From Candidatus Poribacteria bacterium (GTDB lineage: Bacteria; Poribacteria; WGA-4E; WGA-3G): a stretch of DNA of 64,000 nucleotides. The DNA lies in assembly GCA_022826805.1 (NCBI GenBank), contig JAJDUH010000047.1, positions 1 to 64,000 of the forward strand, written 5' to 3'. Under the pieces are notes generated by a model. It had not been told where the DNA came from, ran no database searches, and saw nothing but the letters and a program-made list of their open reading frames with translations. Below are positions 7,506-16,539 of this stretch, one piece after another. The number at the start of each line of letters is the position of its first letter. The first letter of the stretch is position 1. Both the position numbers and the translations under genes were made by a program.

Positions 7506-8882
7506 TTACCGGCTCTCGTCAGCAATAATAGATCCTGGCATGATGTAATGTTCGCCCTTGGTTAACTGCGCAACCTGACGCTGGAAGTTATCCGAAATGG
7601 AGCTGCTTCGCATAGAGGTGACACCGCCGATAACATACACTTTCGCGTATGCCCCTCGACAAACCGAAATCGCCTGCCCCACGCTATACCCTTTTTCGGT
7701 TCGTTTGCTCGTCGATTCATCTGTAACAATGATAAGAACAAGTTCACGCTCTGAATCTATCCGAAGTTTTGGCACACCCTCAATAACAGCATCTAACAGA
7801 TGTTCATCTCCCAATTTTGGGAGGCGAAATAGAGATTTTACTTGCTCCTGTTCTAAGGGTGGGTTGGTTACAACAATAGTGCTTTCACCTCCGCCAACCG
7901 ACGCCCAAAACCGGATCATCCCAAACCGATAATCCAATCCTGCCGACTTAAACACAGAAACCATCATATCCAATCCCTCACAGGCAGCATCTGTTTTGGT
8001 TTCCATGCTCTTGCTGTAATCAAAGATAAACACGATATCCACTTTCCCCGGAAGACTCGCAACAAGATTTTCTGCGATCCGTTTGAACAACCCGTCCACT
8101 CGAAGCAGTGCCTTATCCGCAATTGTTTCGCCACTCTGAATCCGCTGCCCATCCATCCGCCGCTGCTTTGAATCAATCGGATACCATTTTCCATTTGTTT
8201 CATCTGTAAGTTCCGCTTGGACCCTTTCACTAAGACCGATGAAATTGAGCTGAACATCATTTCGACGAGATACATCAATAATCTGTTCACTAATCCTATT
8301 TTTGGCTTTTGCGTCTGTCCATGAGGTACGCATGCGGGCGTTGGTAACCACAACAAATTGGGTCGTAACCTCCGCGCGGAATTCCAACTCACTTAGCCCT
8401 TTCATGACCGCATCAAGTCCATATCCAGATGCAATGTTATTTCCAGATTCAATCCGCATATCTTGAAGGGCGTTGGTAATGCCGAGATAGTCAAATGTCC
8501 ATTGATGGAGCGTAGCCCGCGGTTCACCTTGCATTGAATGGAAACCCACCAGAGCAAATCTGTAGTCAAGCGTTTTTGCCTCTATCACGGAGAGCATATC
8601 AACGATTTTGTTTTCAAGATCGATGAGATGTGGCACCATCCGTTTGCTGCCGTCAACGACAAACACAATGTCTACTTTCGGGTTTTGGACGTGTTGTGTT
8701 GTCCGCTGCGCAATGTCCTTGAGGCTTTCACCTATATCCGCTTTTACTACATCCTTTTCCTTTTTCGCGCTCGGATCTACCATTATTCTATGCCTTCGCC
8801 GAGGCGGACGAATCTGTGCTGTTGCTTGCAGTATTCCTACTAATATACCAACTACACACAAGCAATATATCCATTTTCGCAT
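7506..8882 (-). CDS. Secreted protein with two VWA domains
   Basis: 458 aa. A signal peptide (residues 1-22, ending TAQ) precedes a basic proline/arginine stretch and two von Willebrand A domains. The first begins DIVFVVDGSKRM (about residue 72), the second DIVFIFDYSKSM (about 282). The second has the complete DxSxS metal-site start; in the first the last serine is arginine, so metal binding there is doubtful. Probably an exported adhesion or scaffold protein. GGAGA lies close before the ATG. It converges with the preceding plus-strand gene with only 4 bases between the stops. Confidence 0.8.
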   Translation of the reverse strand: MRKWIYCLCVVGILVGILQATAQIRPPRRRHRIMVDPSAKKEKDVVKADIGESLKDIAQRTTQHVQNPKVDIVFVVDGSKRMVPHLIDLENKIVDMLSVIEAKTLDYRFALVGFHSMQGEPRATLHQWTFDYLGITNALQDMRIESGNNIASGYGLDAVMKGLSELEFRAEVTTQFVVVTNARMRTSWTDAKAKNRISEQIIDVSRRNDVQLNFIGLSERVQAELTDETNGKWYPIDSKQRRMDGQRIQSGETIADKALLRVDGLFKRIAENLVASLPGKVDIVFIFDYSKSMETKTDAACEGLDMMVSVFKSAGLDYRFGMIRFWASVGGGESTIVVTNPPLEQEQVKSLFRLPKLGDEHLLDAVIEGVPKLRIDSERELVLIIVTDESTSKRTEKGYSVGQAISVCRGAYAKVYVIGGVTSMRSSSISDNFQRQVAQLTKGEHYIMPGSIIADESR

Positions 8883-8951
8883 GCTGTCTCCAATCTAAAC
8901 TTATGAAATTAAATGTCCTATATTTTTTCGTATCTGAGTTCCATATATTAT

Positions 8952-8982
8952 ATTTTAACCGAACACTCACCGCCTCTGTCAA
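8952..8982 (-). promoter_or_regulatory. Possible sigma70 promoter of the double-VWA gene
   Basis: On the minus strand TTGACA (8977-8982) is followed after 19 bases by TAAAAT (8952-8957). The spacer is longer than ideal; a TATAAT-like run lies slightly further downstream. Confidence 0.4.
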
Positions 8983-9041
8983 GGGAATTCGGGCGTGCAA
9001 GTAATAGTTTTCCTTGTTTGCTGTTTGCTATTTTAATGTAT

Positions 9042-10034
9042 CTAATACGTGTCCAGATCAATCTCCTCCTCGCTAAACCGGAGGTGTGACTGATTGATTA
9101 AGGTAACAATACTGTCCCACTGCTCGCGTGTTTCGTCAGAAATACCTTCTTTTTCAAGTGCTGCAGCGAATTTAAGAAGAGCTTCACTAAACTTGCTTTG
9201 CAAGTAGACATACTCCTCAGTCTGATCTGCGTTCTTTGGAGGCTCGAAGTTTGAGATGCTCTTTGTATATCTGGCAAGCCGTTTTGACGCTTCAACAGCA
9301 TTCGTCTTGCTCTCTTTATCATCAAAGTAATCAACGACAACGAAATAGTCATCTATCATCAACATCATCAGTGCTTTAAGGTCTTCGACATCAGGCATCT
9401 CTTCCTCTGGAATATCAGACTCTGGCGTATCAGATGCTGGTGTTTTTTCTTCATCCAATTTCGGCTTCTTTTTCAGAAACAGGGCATAACTCATCACCAA
9501 CGTCTTTTTTGGAATCAGAGCGACAGCGTTTGAAGCAGCTTCCTCCCCGCCAATAGTTTCAACGTCTATACCAACTTTGAAAGTGTTGTCTACACCCATA
9601 CCGATGAATTGCTTGAGAAAATCTGCTTGTGTAATCACGTCCGATTCCCTGTGTGCATAGACATCCAACTTCACGACTTTTCCCCTCATATCCAGTCCAA
9701 CGGCACCTTCAATAACACCGCCCGGTCCCGCAGCATTCGTGAACAACACCAATCCCATAGGCTTTTTACTGTCACTAATAGGAATATAGAATACCGGTTT
9801 CTGATCCTCTGCCCGAAGTTCAGCACTAAGTTCTCTTTCGATTGCCGCAATTTGGTTCGGCGTAAGTATAGGATTTCTCAGAACAAATTTCTTCGCTTCC
9901 GGGAAGATAGTCATCAGTTTTTGATCAGGCAACTCCGTTTCATCGGTGTTACTAATCAGTGGTGCACCTAATAAGAAAAAGATGAGTGCTAACAAGATAT
10001 TTACACGAAACTGGCGGTAGATTTGAAAACTCAT
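9042..10034 (-). CDS. Exported protein with degenerate FMN-binding-like domain
   Basis: 330 aa. An N-terminal membrane segment or signal peptide (residues about 12-28) is followed by a region resembling FMN-binding domains of NqrC/RnfG proteins: FPEAKKFVLR, then GVIEGAVGLDMRGKVVKLDV, and VETIGGEEAASNAV where the usual flavin site reads S-G-A-T-x-S/T. The threonine that would carry FMN is not present, so flavinylation is unlikely. The C-terminal third is acidic, then helical. AAGGAG before the ATG fixes the start. Role unknown; it sits downstream of a small barrel gene and the metal pump. Confidence 0.55.
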   Translation of the reverse strand: MSFQIYRQFRVNILLALIFFLLGAPLISNTDETELPDQKLMTIFPEAKKFVLRNPILTPNQIAAIERELSAELRAEDQKPVFYIPISDSKKPMGLVLFTNAAGPGGVIEGAVGLDMRGKVVKLDVYAHRESDVITQADFLKQFIGMGVDNTFKVGIDVETIGGEEAASNAVALIPKKTLVMSYALFLKKKPKLDEEKTPASDTPESDIPEEEMPDVEDLKALMMLMIDDYFVVVDYFDDKESKTNAVEASKRLARYTKSISNFEPPKNADQTEEYVYLQSKFSEALLKFAAALEKEGISDETREQWDSIVTLINQSHLRFSEEEIDLDTY

Positions 10035-10182
10035 TTGTAATCTCCTTATCGCCTATTTTACTGAGATTTTGACCGTCGTCTGTTGTCAGCTAACTGGATA
10101 CGAGACTTTTTTAGCTATTTCTGTAAGTCTATCAGAAATGCCTATTTTTACAAGATTTTTGTTAGGTTTCGCACCTATCCAC

Positions 10183-10797
10183 CTACAACCCCAAGACCTC
10201 TAACCGGAAACTGATGCTATGGCGACCTAACGATAACAGTTCAACGTCAGGTCTGGTAGGGACGCTAATCCGCGGTCTTAAATAACTGAATTGATAGCCA
10301 AACGATCCGTACAGCTGAGCGACGCCGAAGATGCTGTCAATCAGTATTCTGTTAATCCCAGTAGATACCTCCGCGCCAAAAGTGTTCTCAATATTCGCCG
10401 GTGAAGCGAATTGTTCCCTAAAGGCATAGAAATTTGTTCCGAGTCCAATAAATGGTGCCCATTTCCCACGTCCACTTAGTGTCAGCATCACGCCAACAGT
10501 CTCAACATTCAGCATTCCGAACGGTAAAACATCTGCATTACCTCCACGGGTATCCACGACGTAACTACCGAATGGGACTGAGAACCGGAGTGCAGATGTT
10601 AATTGAAACCCCACTGAAAATTCTTCAGTGAGCGCGGTTTCCAGTTCATCATTGGTAATCACTAATCCGCGCCCCGTGCTCACTACGCCACCTTTTGCAA
10701 CATGTAAATATTTTTCCAGTTCAAAAGCAGCCCCGACAGCCGGGAACCCTACAAGACCAATAAGTATACAGGTGCTGAATGTAGTTAGAAGTTTCAT
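10183..10797 (-). CDS. Small outer-membrane beta-barrel protein
   Basis: 204 aa with a signal peptide (MKLLTTFSTCILIGLVGF, cleavage near VGAAF) followed by alternating hydrophobic/polar strands rich in Gly, Phe and Tyr, for example FQLTSALRFSVPFGSY and LSGRGKWAPFIGLGTNFY. This is the pattern of an OmpA/OmpW-size eight-stranded barrel. GGAGG five bases before ATG at 10797 is the reason for choosing this start over one eight codons upstream. It lies just downstream of the RND pump gene and is probably in the same transcript, but no metal-binding motif is obvious. Confidence 0.65.
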   Translation of the reverse strand: MKLLTTFSTCILIGLVGFPAVGAAFELEKYLHVAKGGVVSTGRGLVITNDELETALTEEFSVGFQLTSALRFSVPFGSYVVDTRGGNADVLPFGMLNVETVGVMLTLSGRGKWAPFIGLGTNFYAFREQFASPANIENTFGAEVSTGINRILIDSIFGVAQLYGSFGYQFSYLRPRISVPTRPDVELLSLGRHSISFRLEVLGL

Positions 10798-10824
10798 GAT
10801 ACCTCCAAGTTGATTTCTCATTCC

Positions 10825-13800
10825 CTACCGTTCACGAATCCAGCGTTCAACAGGATAGAAAAGGGAAAATAGCACGGGTGCCAAGATAAGGTTAGCCACT
10901 GTTGCCGAGACCATACCGCCGAAGGTAGGGACCGCGATGGGCTTCATCAATTCTGCGCCGGTGGTAGTGCTGATCTCTGCTAACATGATTGGTAATAATG
11001 CCAAAACCGTGGTCGCTGTCGTCATGATAATTGGGCGGACGCGTAACAAACCGGCATTGATCACCGCTTCGTCAATTGGTTCACCGCCTCGGACTCGTTC
11101 CAGCAAGTATTCAATCAAGACTATCCCATCCTCGACAGCTATACCAAATAAGGCTATGTACCCCACCCATACCGCCGTACTGTATTTAATGGCGTACCCA
11201 CCACCAAGTGTATCAGGCACGTATGCCATCAACCATTGCATCCACATACCACCGATAAACGCGAAGGGAATTGCAAGGAAGATCGAAAACATCGCAGAAG
11301 GTGATTTGAATTGGAGATATAGCAACATGAAAATAACAACAATACACACCGGAACGACAATCCTCAATCGACTGCGGGCTTCCAGTTCTGCTTCATACTG
11401 TCCACTAAAAGCGTAGAAGTAACCTTGGGGCAAAGTTGGCTTAATTTTTTCATCAAGCGTCTTTTGGGCTAACGCGACGAAGTCAACCAGTCCAATAGTG
11501 TCAACATCCACATCACAAAAAACACGAGAAAAGAGGAGTGTATTTTCGCTCGCGATTTTCGCAGGTCCCGGTCGTCTTTCAATTTTTACGAGTTGCTCAA
11601 GTGGAATATGTAGCCCTTTTGGTGCTGGCACGAGGACGCGCTTAAGCGCTTCAATATTATCCCGCAATTCTCTCATGTAGCGAATACGAATCGGAAATCG
11701 CTCCCGTCCTTCAACGGTATAGGTTAAGTTCATACCACCGATTGCTGTCATGATAACCTGTTGCACCGTTCGGATTTGGATGCCATAGCGCGCCGCTTCT
11801 TCTCGGTCAATGTGAAATTCAAGATACGGCTTATTTCCAATGCGCTCGGCATACGGACCCTGTGCTCCCTCAAGTTTGAGGAGTTCCTGCTCAATCCGAA
11901 CCGCAATTTCCTCAATCTTCGCGAGGTCTTTACCAAAGACTTTAATTCCGATTGGGGTTTGTATACCAGTTGCCAGCATATCAACGCGATTGCGTATCGG
12001 TTGAGTCATAATAGGCGAAACCCCTGGCATTCGAGTAGCCTCCGTCAGTTCGGCGATGAGTTCGTTGCGGTTCTTCGTCTGGAAATAAGTTTTATGCTCA
12101 AGGGTAGGTTCAATCTCCTCGGCGATCCGATGAAGTTTCGACTCAGTCTCAGCCTCCCCTATTCTAACGTGTTCCAATCCCATTCCTTCCATCCGCTTCT
12201 CAGCGAGGAGTTCTTCCAAAAGGATCCGTAAAAGCCAGATGCGATAAAGCTTCTCGCGCTCGTCAACCGACAGATAAGAATTGTGATATGTTGTCGCTAA
12301 GGTATCGAACCGTTTCGCGGTTTCTGTAACAATATCATCCAGAAAGTCGGCATTAATATGACTGGCATGTTCCTCACTCATAAGTCCGTCGCGTACTAAA
12401 CGCTGGACTAAGTGAGACACAAATTCCCTTGTTGCGCCGTGTTTAATCGCTCGTCGAGGCCACTCTGCCGGATCAACTATATTGACGATAGTTTCAAACA
12501 TGCCAATTGGGGCAGGATCGGTTGCTGTCATTGCTCGTCCTAATTTTCCAACCACAAGTGAAACCTCTGGGAATCGGTTCATAATCAAATCCTGCTTCGC
12601 CATAACATCTTTTGCTTGCGTAATTGAGGCACCAGGGAGCAGCACGGGCATAAATAGCAGGGCCCCCTCGTTAAGTGGCGGCATGAATTCTTGACCGATA
12701 TTTTTGTAGAACGGGGTCAGCGGCATGCTTGCAAGAAAAAGCAGCACCGCTATGGCGACAACAGCGAGTTTAGTCCAAATATTCTTCACAGCCAACCGAA
12801 TAATCGGACGATAGGCAGTTCTGAGTATCCACGTAATCCCATCCGCTAACTTTCTCAGGGGCCAGCCCAGTAGTGAAAGCAGTCGTGCCGTCCACTTGGA
12901 AACCGTCCCTGTCGGGGTACGGGTCGGGTCAGTGAGTAGAAATGATGCCAAAACCGGCACGAGACTAATCGCTAAAAGAGCCGCACCAAGCATAGCGAAA
13001 GTTTTTGTATAGGCAAGCGGTTTGAAAAGTTTACCAGCCTGTCCGGTAAGCGAAAAAACAGGTATGAACGCAACAATAATAATGAGCATGGCAAAGAAGA
13101 TAGGCGGTCCCACCTCTTTAGCGGCACGGGTTGCGACCTGAAGTTTGCTTTCGCCTGTGTGTGGCTCCCGTAAATGACGCGTGATATTTTCCGTCATTAC
13201 AATACCGGCGTCTACCATGACGCCTACCGCGATGGCGATCCCGCCCATCGACATGATATTCGACGGTAAACCAATAATCCGCATACCAACAAACGAAAGC
13301 AGAACACCCATCGGTAAGACAAGTGCTATTATCAAACTACTTGAAACTTGTCCTAAGAAAAGCAGGATAACAACTGCTGCAACGATGATTTCCTCTGTTA
13401 GCGTCTCCTTCAGTGTGTCCGTCGCGCGGTGAATAAGATCGCTCCGGTCATAGAATGGGACAATTCGAACACCTGCGGGGAGCCCCGGGGTGAGTTCCGC
13501 TATTTTCGCCTTGACGTTCTCAATCACTCGCAGTGGATTATCACCGTAGCGCATCAGTACGACCCCACCAGTTGCGGGGATGCCAGCCTTGTCTAAGGCA
13601 CCGCGCCGGAAATCGGGACCTTCGCTGACCGTTCCAAGATTCTTAACGTAGATAGGAACCCCGTTATGCTCTTTGACCACGATGTTTTCTATGTCCGTGA
13701 TGCTTTTAATAAAGCCCAAACCACGAATCAGAAATTCCATTCCACCTTCTTCAATAACCTTTGCACCGACATCAAGGTTGCTCCCACGAATAGCATTGTA

Positions 13801-14493
13801 AACCGTTGACAATGGCACGTTATACGCCAATAAAGTGTTCGGATCGATGTCAATCTGATACTGTTTGACGTATCCACCGACTGAGGCGACTTCTGAAACG
13901 CCATCAGCGGAGGCGAGATAATAACGAACCGTCCAGTCTTGGAGCGTCCGAAGTTCATGAAGCTCTAAATTGGAAGCAACGAGGGGTTCTCCACTTTGTG
14001 GACATCTACCAGGTTCCGCATAACGTTCTGTCGGATGTTTAGGGCAATAGTATCCATTTTCAACGGTATACCAAAATACCTGTCCAACCCCGGTCGCATC
14101 GGGTCCGAGGATTGGTACAACACCCTCTGGCATCTCTTTTTGCGCAAGATTCATTCGCTCCAGTACCCGTGTGCGTGCCCAATAGAAATCAACATCATCT
14201 TTGAAGATGATGTTAATGTACCCAAAGCTAAACATTGAAGTCGAGCGAACATCTTTGACATCAGGAATCCCAAGCATGGTAATACTCAACGGATAGATAA
14301 CCTGATCCTCAATATCTCGTGGACTCCGCCCGGGCCAATCAGCAAAGACAATAACTTGATTTTCACCGATGTCAGGCATCGCATCAATTGGTGTTCGGTT
14401 CAATGCCCACCAACCCGCTATTGTTACGAACACAAAGATAACCAATACCAACAGACGGTTTTTCATACAGATTTCAATAATTCGGTTAATCAT
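10825..14493 (-). CDS. cusA: RND heavy-metal efflux pump, CusA/CzcA family
   Basis: About 1222 aa inner-membrane proton/metal antiporter of the heavy-metal RND family. The N terminus (INRIIEICMKNRLLVLV...RTPIDAMPDIGENQV) and the transmembrane helix with GGIAIAVGVMVDAGIVMTEN are diagnostic. Unlike E. coli CusA, a small cysteine/histidine ribbon is inserted after FWYTVENG (about residues 145-185, YYCPKHP...PGRCPQSGEP). It resembles the heavy-metal-binding domain of the neighbouring adaptor but has lost the CGM half. A helical segment after residue 640 is also longer than usual. ATG 14493 is preferred to an upstream GTG at 14505. Last pump component of the operon; copper or silver is the likely substrate given the Met/His-rich partners. 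Confidence 0.92.
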   Translation of the reverse strand: MINRIIEICMKNRLLVLVIFVFVTIAGWWALNRTPIDAMPDIGENQVIVFADWPGRSPRDIEDQVIYPLSITMLGIPDVKDVRSTSMFSFGYINIIFKDDVDFYWARTRVLERMNLAQKEMPEGVVPILGPDATGVGQVFWYTVENGYYCPKHPTERYAEPGRCPQSGEPLVASNLELHELRTLQDWTVRYYLASADGVSEVASVGGYVKQYQIDIDPNTLLAYNVPLSTVYNAIRGSNLDVGAKVIEEGGMEFLIRGLGFIKSITDIENIVVKEHNGVPIYVKNLGTVSEGPDFRRGALDKAGIPATGGVVLMRYGDNPLRVIENVKAKIAELTPGLPAGVRIVPFYDRSDLIHRATDTLKETLTEEIIVAAVVILLFLGQVSSSLIIALVLPMGVLLSFVGMRIIGLPSNIMSMGGIAIAVGVMVDAGIVMTENITRHLREPHTGESKLQVATRAAKEVGPPIFFAMLIIIVAFIPVFSLTGQAGKLFKPLAYTKTFAMLGAALLAISLVPVLASFLLTDPTRTPTGTVSKWTARLLSLLGWPLRKLADGITWILRTAYRPIIRLAVKNIWTKLAVVAIAVLLFLASMPLTPFYKNIGQEFMPPLNEGALLFMPVLLPGASITQAKDVMAKQDLIMNRFPEVSLVVGKLGRAMTATDPAPIGMFETIVNIVDPAEWPRRAIKHGATREFVSHLVQRLVRDGLMSEEHASHINADFLDDIVTETAKRFDTLATTYHNSYLSVDEREKLYRIWLLRILLEELLAEKRMEGMGLEHVRIGEAETESKLHRIAEEIEPTLEHKTYFQTKNRNELIAELTEATRMPGVSPIMTQPIRNRVDMLATGIQTPIGIKVFGKDLAKIEEIAVRIEQELLKLEGAQGPYAERIGNKPYLEFHIDREEAARYGIQIRTVQQVIMTAIGGMNLTYTVEGRERFPIRIRYMRELRDNIEALKRVLVPAPKGLHIPLEQLVKIERRPGPAKIASENTLLFSRVFCDVDVDTIGLVDFVALAQKTLDEKIKPTLPQGYFYAFSGQYEAELEARSRLRIVVPVCIVVIFMLLYLQFKSPSAMFSIFLAIPFAFIGGMWMQWLMAYVPDTLGGGYAIKYSTAVWVGYIALFGIAVEDGIVLIEYLLERVRGGEPIDEAVINAGLLRVRPIIMTTATTVLALLPIMLAEISTTTGAELMKPIAVPTFGGMVSATVANLILAPVLFSLFYPVERWIRER

Positions 14494-14593
14494 GTTTTCT
14501 CTCACTTCTTGTAAGTGAGCTTTGCCAACTCAATCTGCACTTACGAGTGATTCTATGCTCACAACTCCAGATCAAGACTCAGGAACCCTTAGG

Positions 14594-16438
14594 TTAATGT
14601 TGATGGGCAGGTGCTTTTGATTCTTCACCACCGAGTGCCCCACCATACGCACCTGACGCGGCGCCTGTTAACTGCGTCTGCGAATCTATCAAGAAGTTAC
14701 CATGGGTGACAACAATATCATCAGGAGCAAGCCCACTAACAATGGGATAGTATCGGCGCTTGGTTTTTGAGTCGTCCGATATTCCCCAAGCTTCGGGACC
14801 CACTTCGATTTCAATCTGTTCATAACCCGACTCGCCGCGATCCACGAAGACGATCTTCCGTAAACCTGTGTCAATCACCGCACTTTTAGGGACTGTTAAG
14901 ACCTCACCCGTCATGAGGAGCGGCTTGCCATCATGTGGACACAGACCCGGCACAGTCGAGTACTCATCCGGATTGTCAGGACACACGTATTTGAAAATTA
15001 GGGCCGGTAGATCTGAACGGACTATAGGCTGATGTGCGTGGAAATGGGCATCAGTTCCTACTGTTGTTAGCTGTTTTTCAACGAGATCCATACCACAGAT
15101 AGAACATTCACCGAACTCATCAGATTGCTCTTCTGGATGCATCGGACAGACCCACACAGACGCTGTCGTCTCTGCCGGTGTAGATACCTCTGCTTTTTCA
15201 ACGAGATCCATACCACAGATAGAGCATTCACCGAACTCATCAGACTGAACTTCTGGATGCATCGGGCATAACCACTTCCCCTCCGTTTCAGACGCCGATT
15301 CAGTCCCAATGACATCGTTATAAATTTCTGCAAGCGACGGTTTTATTTGAAGCGTCACGTACATCCCTGGACGGAGTCTGCCAGTCAGATTGGGAACTTC
15401 TATCTGGACCTTTTGAGTTCGCGTTTGTGCGTCAAAGAATGGATAAATGTAAGTAACCTTGCCAGAAAACGTCAGTCCCGGCATCGATTGCGCAGTAATT
15501 TCAACCGCTTGCCCCATATAAATCCACGGTAATTCATATTCATAAACGTCTGCCATAATCCATAAATTATCGAGATCAGCAATGCGGTAAAGATGCATAC
15601 CTTTGTTCACATATTGACCCTGCATAACGTTCATGTGAACCACAGTGCCAGCTATCGGTGCGAAAAGCGGTAAAGCTGTACTGACTTCTCCGCGGTTGCG
15701 GATATCTTCAATTTGACTTAAGGTTAGTCCATACAATTCAAGTTTGGATTTTGCAGCGGTAACGGTCTGTTCAACTGATCTGCGAAGTTCGACGTATTCT
15801 GTATTTTTAAGTTCCTCAATGCTTTTAAGTGCTGTTAAATACTCCTCTTGTGCCGTGACCAGCTCCGGGCTGTAGATAGACAAAAGTTCATCACCTTTAC
15901 GCACTTTGATACCCGTGAAATCAATGTGCAAGTCCTCAATCCATCCAGAAATTCGCGTTGAAGCATAAGCCATACGGGTTTCGTTATAATCCAGCACACC
16001 AACAGCTCGAATCTCACGAGAGACCCCGCGGAAAGCAACAGGTTCAGTCCGCACTGGAATCAGTTCCTTCTGCTGCTCAGTTAGTTCCAGCCCTGAACCT
16101 TCGTAAATAGGAATCAGATCCATATTACAAACCGGACAATTGTCAGATTCCGGCATCTTGACCGTGGGGTGCATAACACAAGTCCAATACCGAATTGCTT
16201 TTGTTTTATCCGAGGATGTCTCCATCGGAGCATGATCAGCATGTTCATCCATTGCCATCTCAAGATTTTCATTTGAAGCATGGTCGGCGTGTTCGTCCAT
16301 GCCTGACATATCCTTTGATTCTGTTTCAAGTTCTTCACTTACATGCTGTTTCATTTCAACACGCTCTTGTTGACTACAACTGAATATGAAAAGAATGGTA
16401 ATGAGCAGTGTAGTTGCGAGGCAGAAATTTTTAGGCAT
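14594..16438 (-). CDS. cusB: RND periplasmic adaptor, CusB-like, with four metal-binding ribbons
   Basis: 614 aa membrane-fusion lipoprotein (signal MPKNFCLATTLLITILFIFSC, lipobox FSC). The mature N terminus carries two MDEHADHA-type Met/His clusters. Then come one ribbon (WTCVMHP...CPVCNMDLIPI), the adaptor body with barrel-sandwich and beta-barrel segments, two nearly identical ribbons (WLCPMHP and WVCPMHP, both ending CSICGMDLVEK) and a degenerate fourth (YVCPDNP...CPHDGKPLL). Ordinary CusB has none or one such domain. It links the inner-membrane pump to a TolC protein and can hand over Cu(I). A clear AAGGAG precedes the chosen ATG; about 90 bases separate it from the pump gene. Confidence 0.9.
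   Translation of the reverse strand: MPKNFCLATTLLITILFIFSCSQQERVEMKQHVSEELETESKDMSGMDEHADHASNENLEMAMDEHADHAPMETSSDKTKAIRYWTCVMHPTVKMPESDNCPVCNMDLIPIYEGSGLELTEQQKELIPVRTEPVAFRGVSREIRAVGVLDYNETRMAYASTRISGWIEDLHIDFTGIKVRKGDELLSIYSPELVTAQEEYLTALKSIEELKNTEYVELRRSVEQTVTAAKSKLELYGLTLSQIEDIRNRGEVSTALPLFAPIAGTVVHMNVMQGQYVNKGMHLYRIADLDNLWIMADVYEYELPWIYMGQAVEITAQSMPGLTFSGKVTYIYPFFDAQTRTQKVQIEVPNLTGRLRPGMYVTLQIKPSLAEIYNDVIGTESASETEGKWLCPMHPEVQSDEFGECSICGMDLVEKAEVSTPAETTASVWVCPMHPEEQSDEFGECSICGMDLVEKQLTTVGTDAHFHAHQPIVRSDLPALIFKYVCPDNPDEYSTVPGLCPHDGKPLLMTGEVLTVPKSAVIDTGLRKIVFVDRGESGYEQIEIEVGPEAWGISDDSKTKRRYYPIVSGLAPDDIVVTHGNFLIDSQTQLTGAASGAYGGALGGEESKAPAHQH
15073..15267. repeat. Tandem duplication inside the adaptor gene (period 120 bases)
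   Basis: Bases 15073-15147 and 15193-15267 are almost the same sequence, exactly 120 bases apart, and encode the two near-identical heavy-metal ribbons of the CusB-like adaptor. The few differences suggest a fairly recent in-frame duplication. Confidence 0.85.
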
Positions 16439-16539
16439 TTTGTGAACTCCTTGTATTGTGTGTTGTAATCTTGTCGGTGAATACGAGACTTTCAAAGGAA
16501 TTAGCAATCGATGAACACCAAAATTTTATGGAAAAAAGG

